Program-made: the position numbers and the translations under genes
Notes under the pieces: model-generated
Told to the model about the DNA's origin: nothing
Seen by the model: only the letters and a program-made list of their open reading frames with translations
Database searches by the model: none
Assembly (NCBI GenBank): GCA_002473165.1
Contig: DKSD01000028.1
Location: 1-5,355 of the forward strand
From: Succinatimonas sp. UBA7265
Lineage (GTDB): Bacteria; Pseudomonadota; Gammaproteobacteria; Enterobacterales; Succinivibrionaceae
DNA: 5,355 nt
Direction of reading: 5' to 3'
Shown here: positions 5,140 through 5,355 of the stretch, piece after piece
How positions within the stretch are numbered: the first letter of the stretch is position 1
How the letters are laid out: the number at the start of each line of letters is the position of its first letter

Positions 5140-5355
5140 AAGCAGCGTAAGTCTCCCCGATCTCCTCTCCAGCATGGGCATAATATCCATAAACAGTCTC
5201 GAATTTTTAAACTGTTCCACCGGAGAGCAAATTGAGGGACAAACAACTCATGTTGGGAATTACATTTTTGATCCAATCGCAACCAAACAAAGCGATCGTT
5301 TTTTTACCTGCAAAATGAGGTGAATTTGCAAAGTTAAACCTGAGTTTAGTCCCTA
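5140..5355. other. AT-rich 3' intergenic segment with no defensible gene
   Basis: This stretch is visibly more AT-rich than the genes before it. A small plus-strand frame with ATG at 5174 and TGA ending at 5323 encodes 49 residues (MGIISINSLEFLNC...), but it has no ribosome binding site and no recognised motif. The end of the window (minus-strand reading TAGGGACTAAACTCAGG) could be the edge of a mobile element or the leader of an off-window gene. Neither can be shown from this sequence alone. Confidence 0.5.
5276..5305 (+). terminator. Weak candidate terminator in the 3' intergenic segment
   Basis: ATCGC (5276-5280) and GCGAT (5292-5296) form a 5-bp stem around an 11-nt A-rich loop, followed by CG and seven T residues (5299-5305). 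The T run is good but the stem is short. It could end transcription coming from the phosphopantetheinyl transferase gene, 137 bp upstream. Confidence 0.3.

Noticed and set aside
5019..5282. Minus-strand 87-codon frame with a hydrophobic stretch
   Set aside because: It overlaps the end of the well-supported phosphopantetheinyl transferase gene, has no ribosome binding site I can see and no recognisable motif. It is probably chance.

Overview
The window reads as a piece of a moderately GC-rich bacterial genome. Shine-Dalgarno sites are strong (AAGGAGG), genes are tightly packed, and there are two clear intrinsic-type terminators. The gene content (a KfrA-type DNA-binding protein, an AAA-ATPase_like/PDDEXK_9 remnant, a YqhD/butanol-dehydrogenase-type alcohol dehydrogenase and an Sfp-type phosphopantetheinyl transferase) would suit an anaerobic host-associated proteobacterium such as Succinivibrionaceae or Sutterellaceae. 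That placement is a guess from protein style. No marker gene here fixes the taxonomy.

Left part (1-830): a dense control region followed by one gene. Positions 10-81 hold eight head-to-tail 9-bp units that all begin TGAAAC. They run into a chain of three linked inverted repeats (89-134) built from the same GAAAC/GTTTC core. The second and third inverted repeats share an arm, so as hairpins they exclude one another. The chain ends about 20 nt before the ribosome binding site of a 199-aa protein with a KfrA-like N-terminal DNA-binding region and a long C-terminal coiled coil. A 9-bp-stem hairpin terminator closes the unit. The most economical reading is an autoregulated KfrA-type nucleoid/plasmid protein with its own operator array. 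This is the most interesting feature of the window.

Middle-left (831-2004): about 200 bp with no recognisable gene, then a decayed AAA-ATPase_like/PDDEXK_9 gene. Its ATPase N-terminus (Walker motifs) is gone, and it carries a one-base shift at a run of nine A residues. Its C-terminal nuclease-like domain is still open and keeps the D...E-x-K residues.

Middle (2005-3893): a promoter/hairpin spacer, then a two-gene unit made of a HIT-family nucleotide-binding hydrolase/transferase and an intact iron-type alcohol dehydrogenase 22 bp apart. It ends at a 13-bp-stem terminator.

Right part (3894-5355): an unrecognised 165-aa coiled-coil protein, followed 11 bp later by an Sfp-type 4'-phosphopantetheinyl transferase with no visible ribosome binding site of its own, which suggests translational coupling. 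The last 216 bp are more AT-rich. They hold no gene that I can defend, only a small 49-codon open frame and a weak hairpin followed by seven T residues. The genes do not form one pathway. The window looks like several small independent transcription units, with a mobile-element or plasmid-like flavour at the left end.
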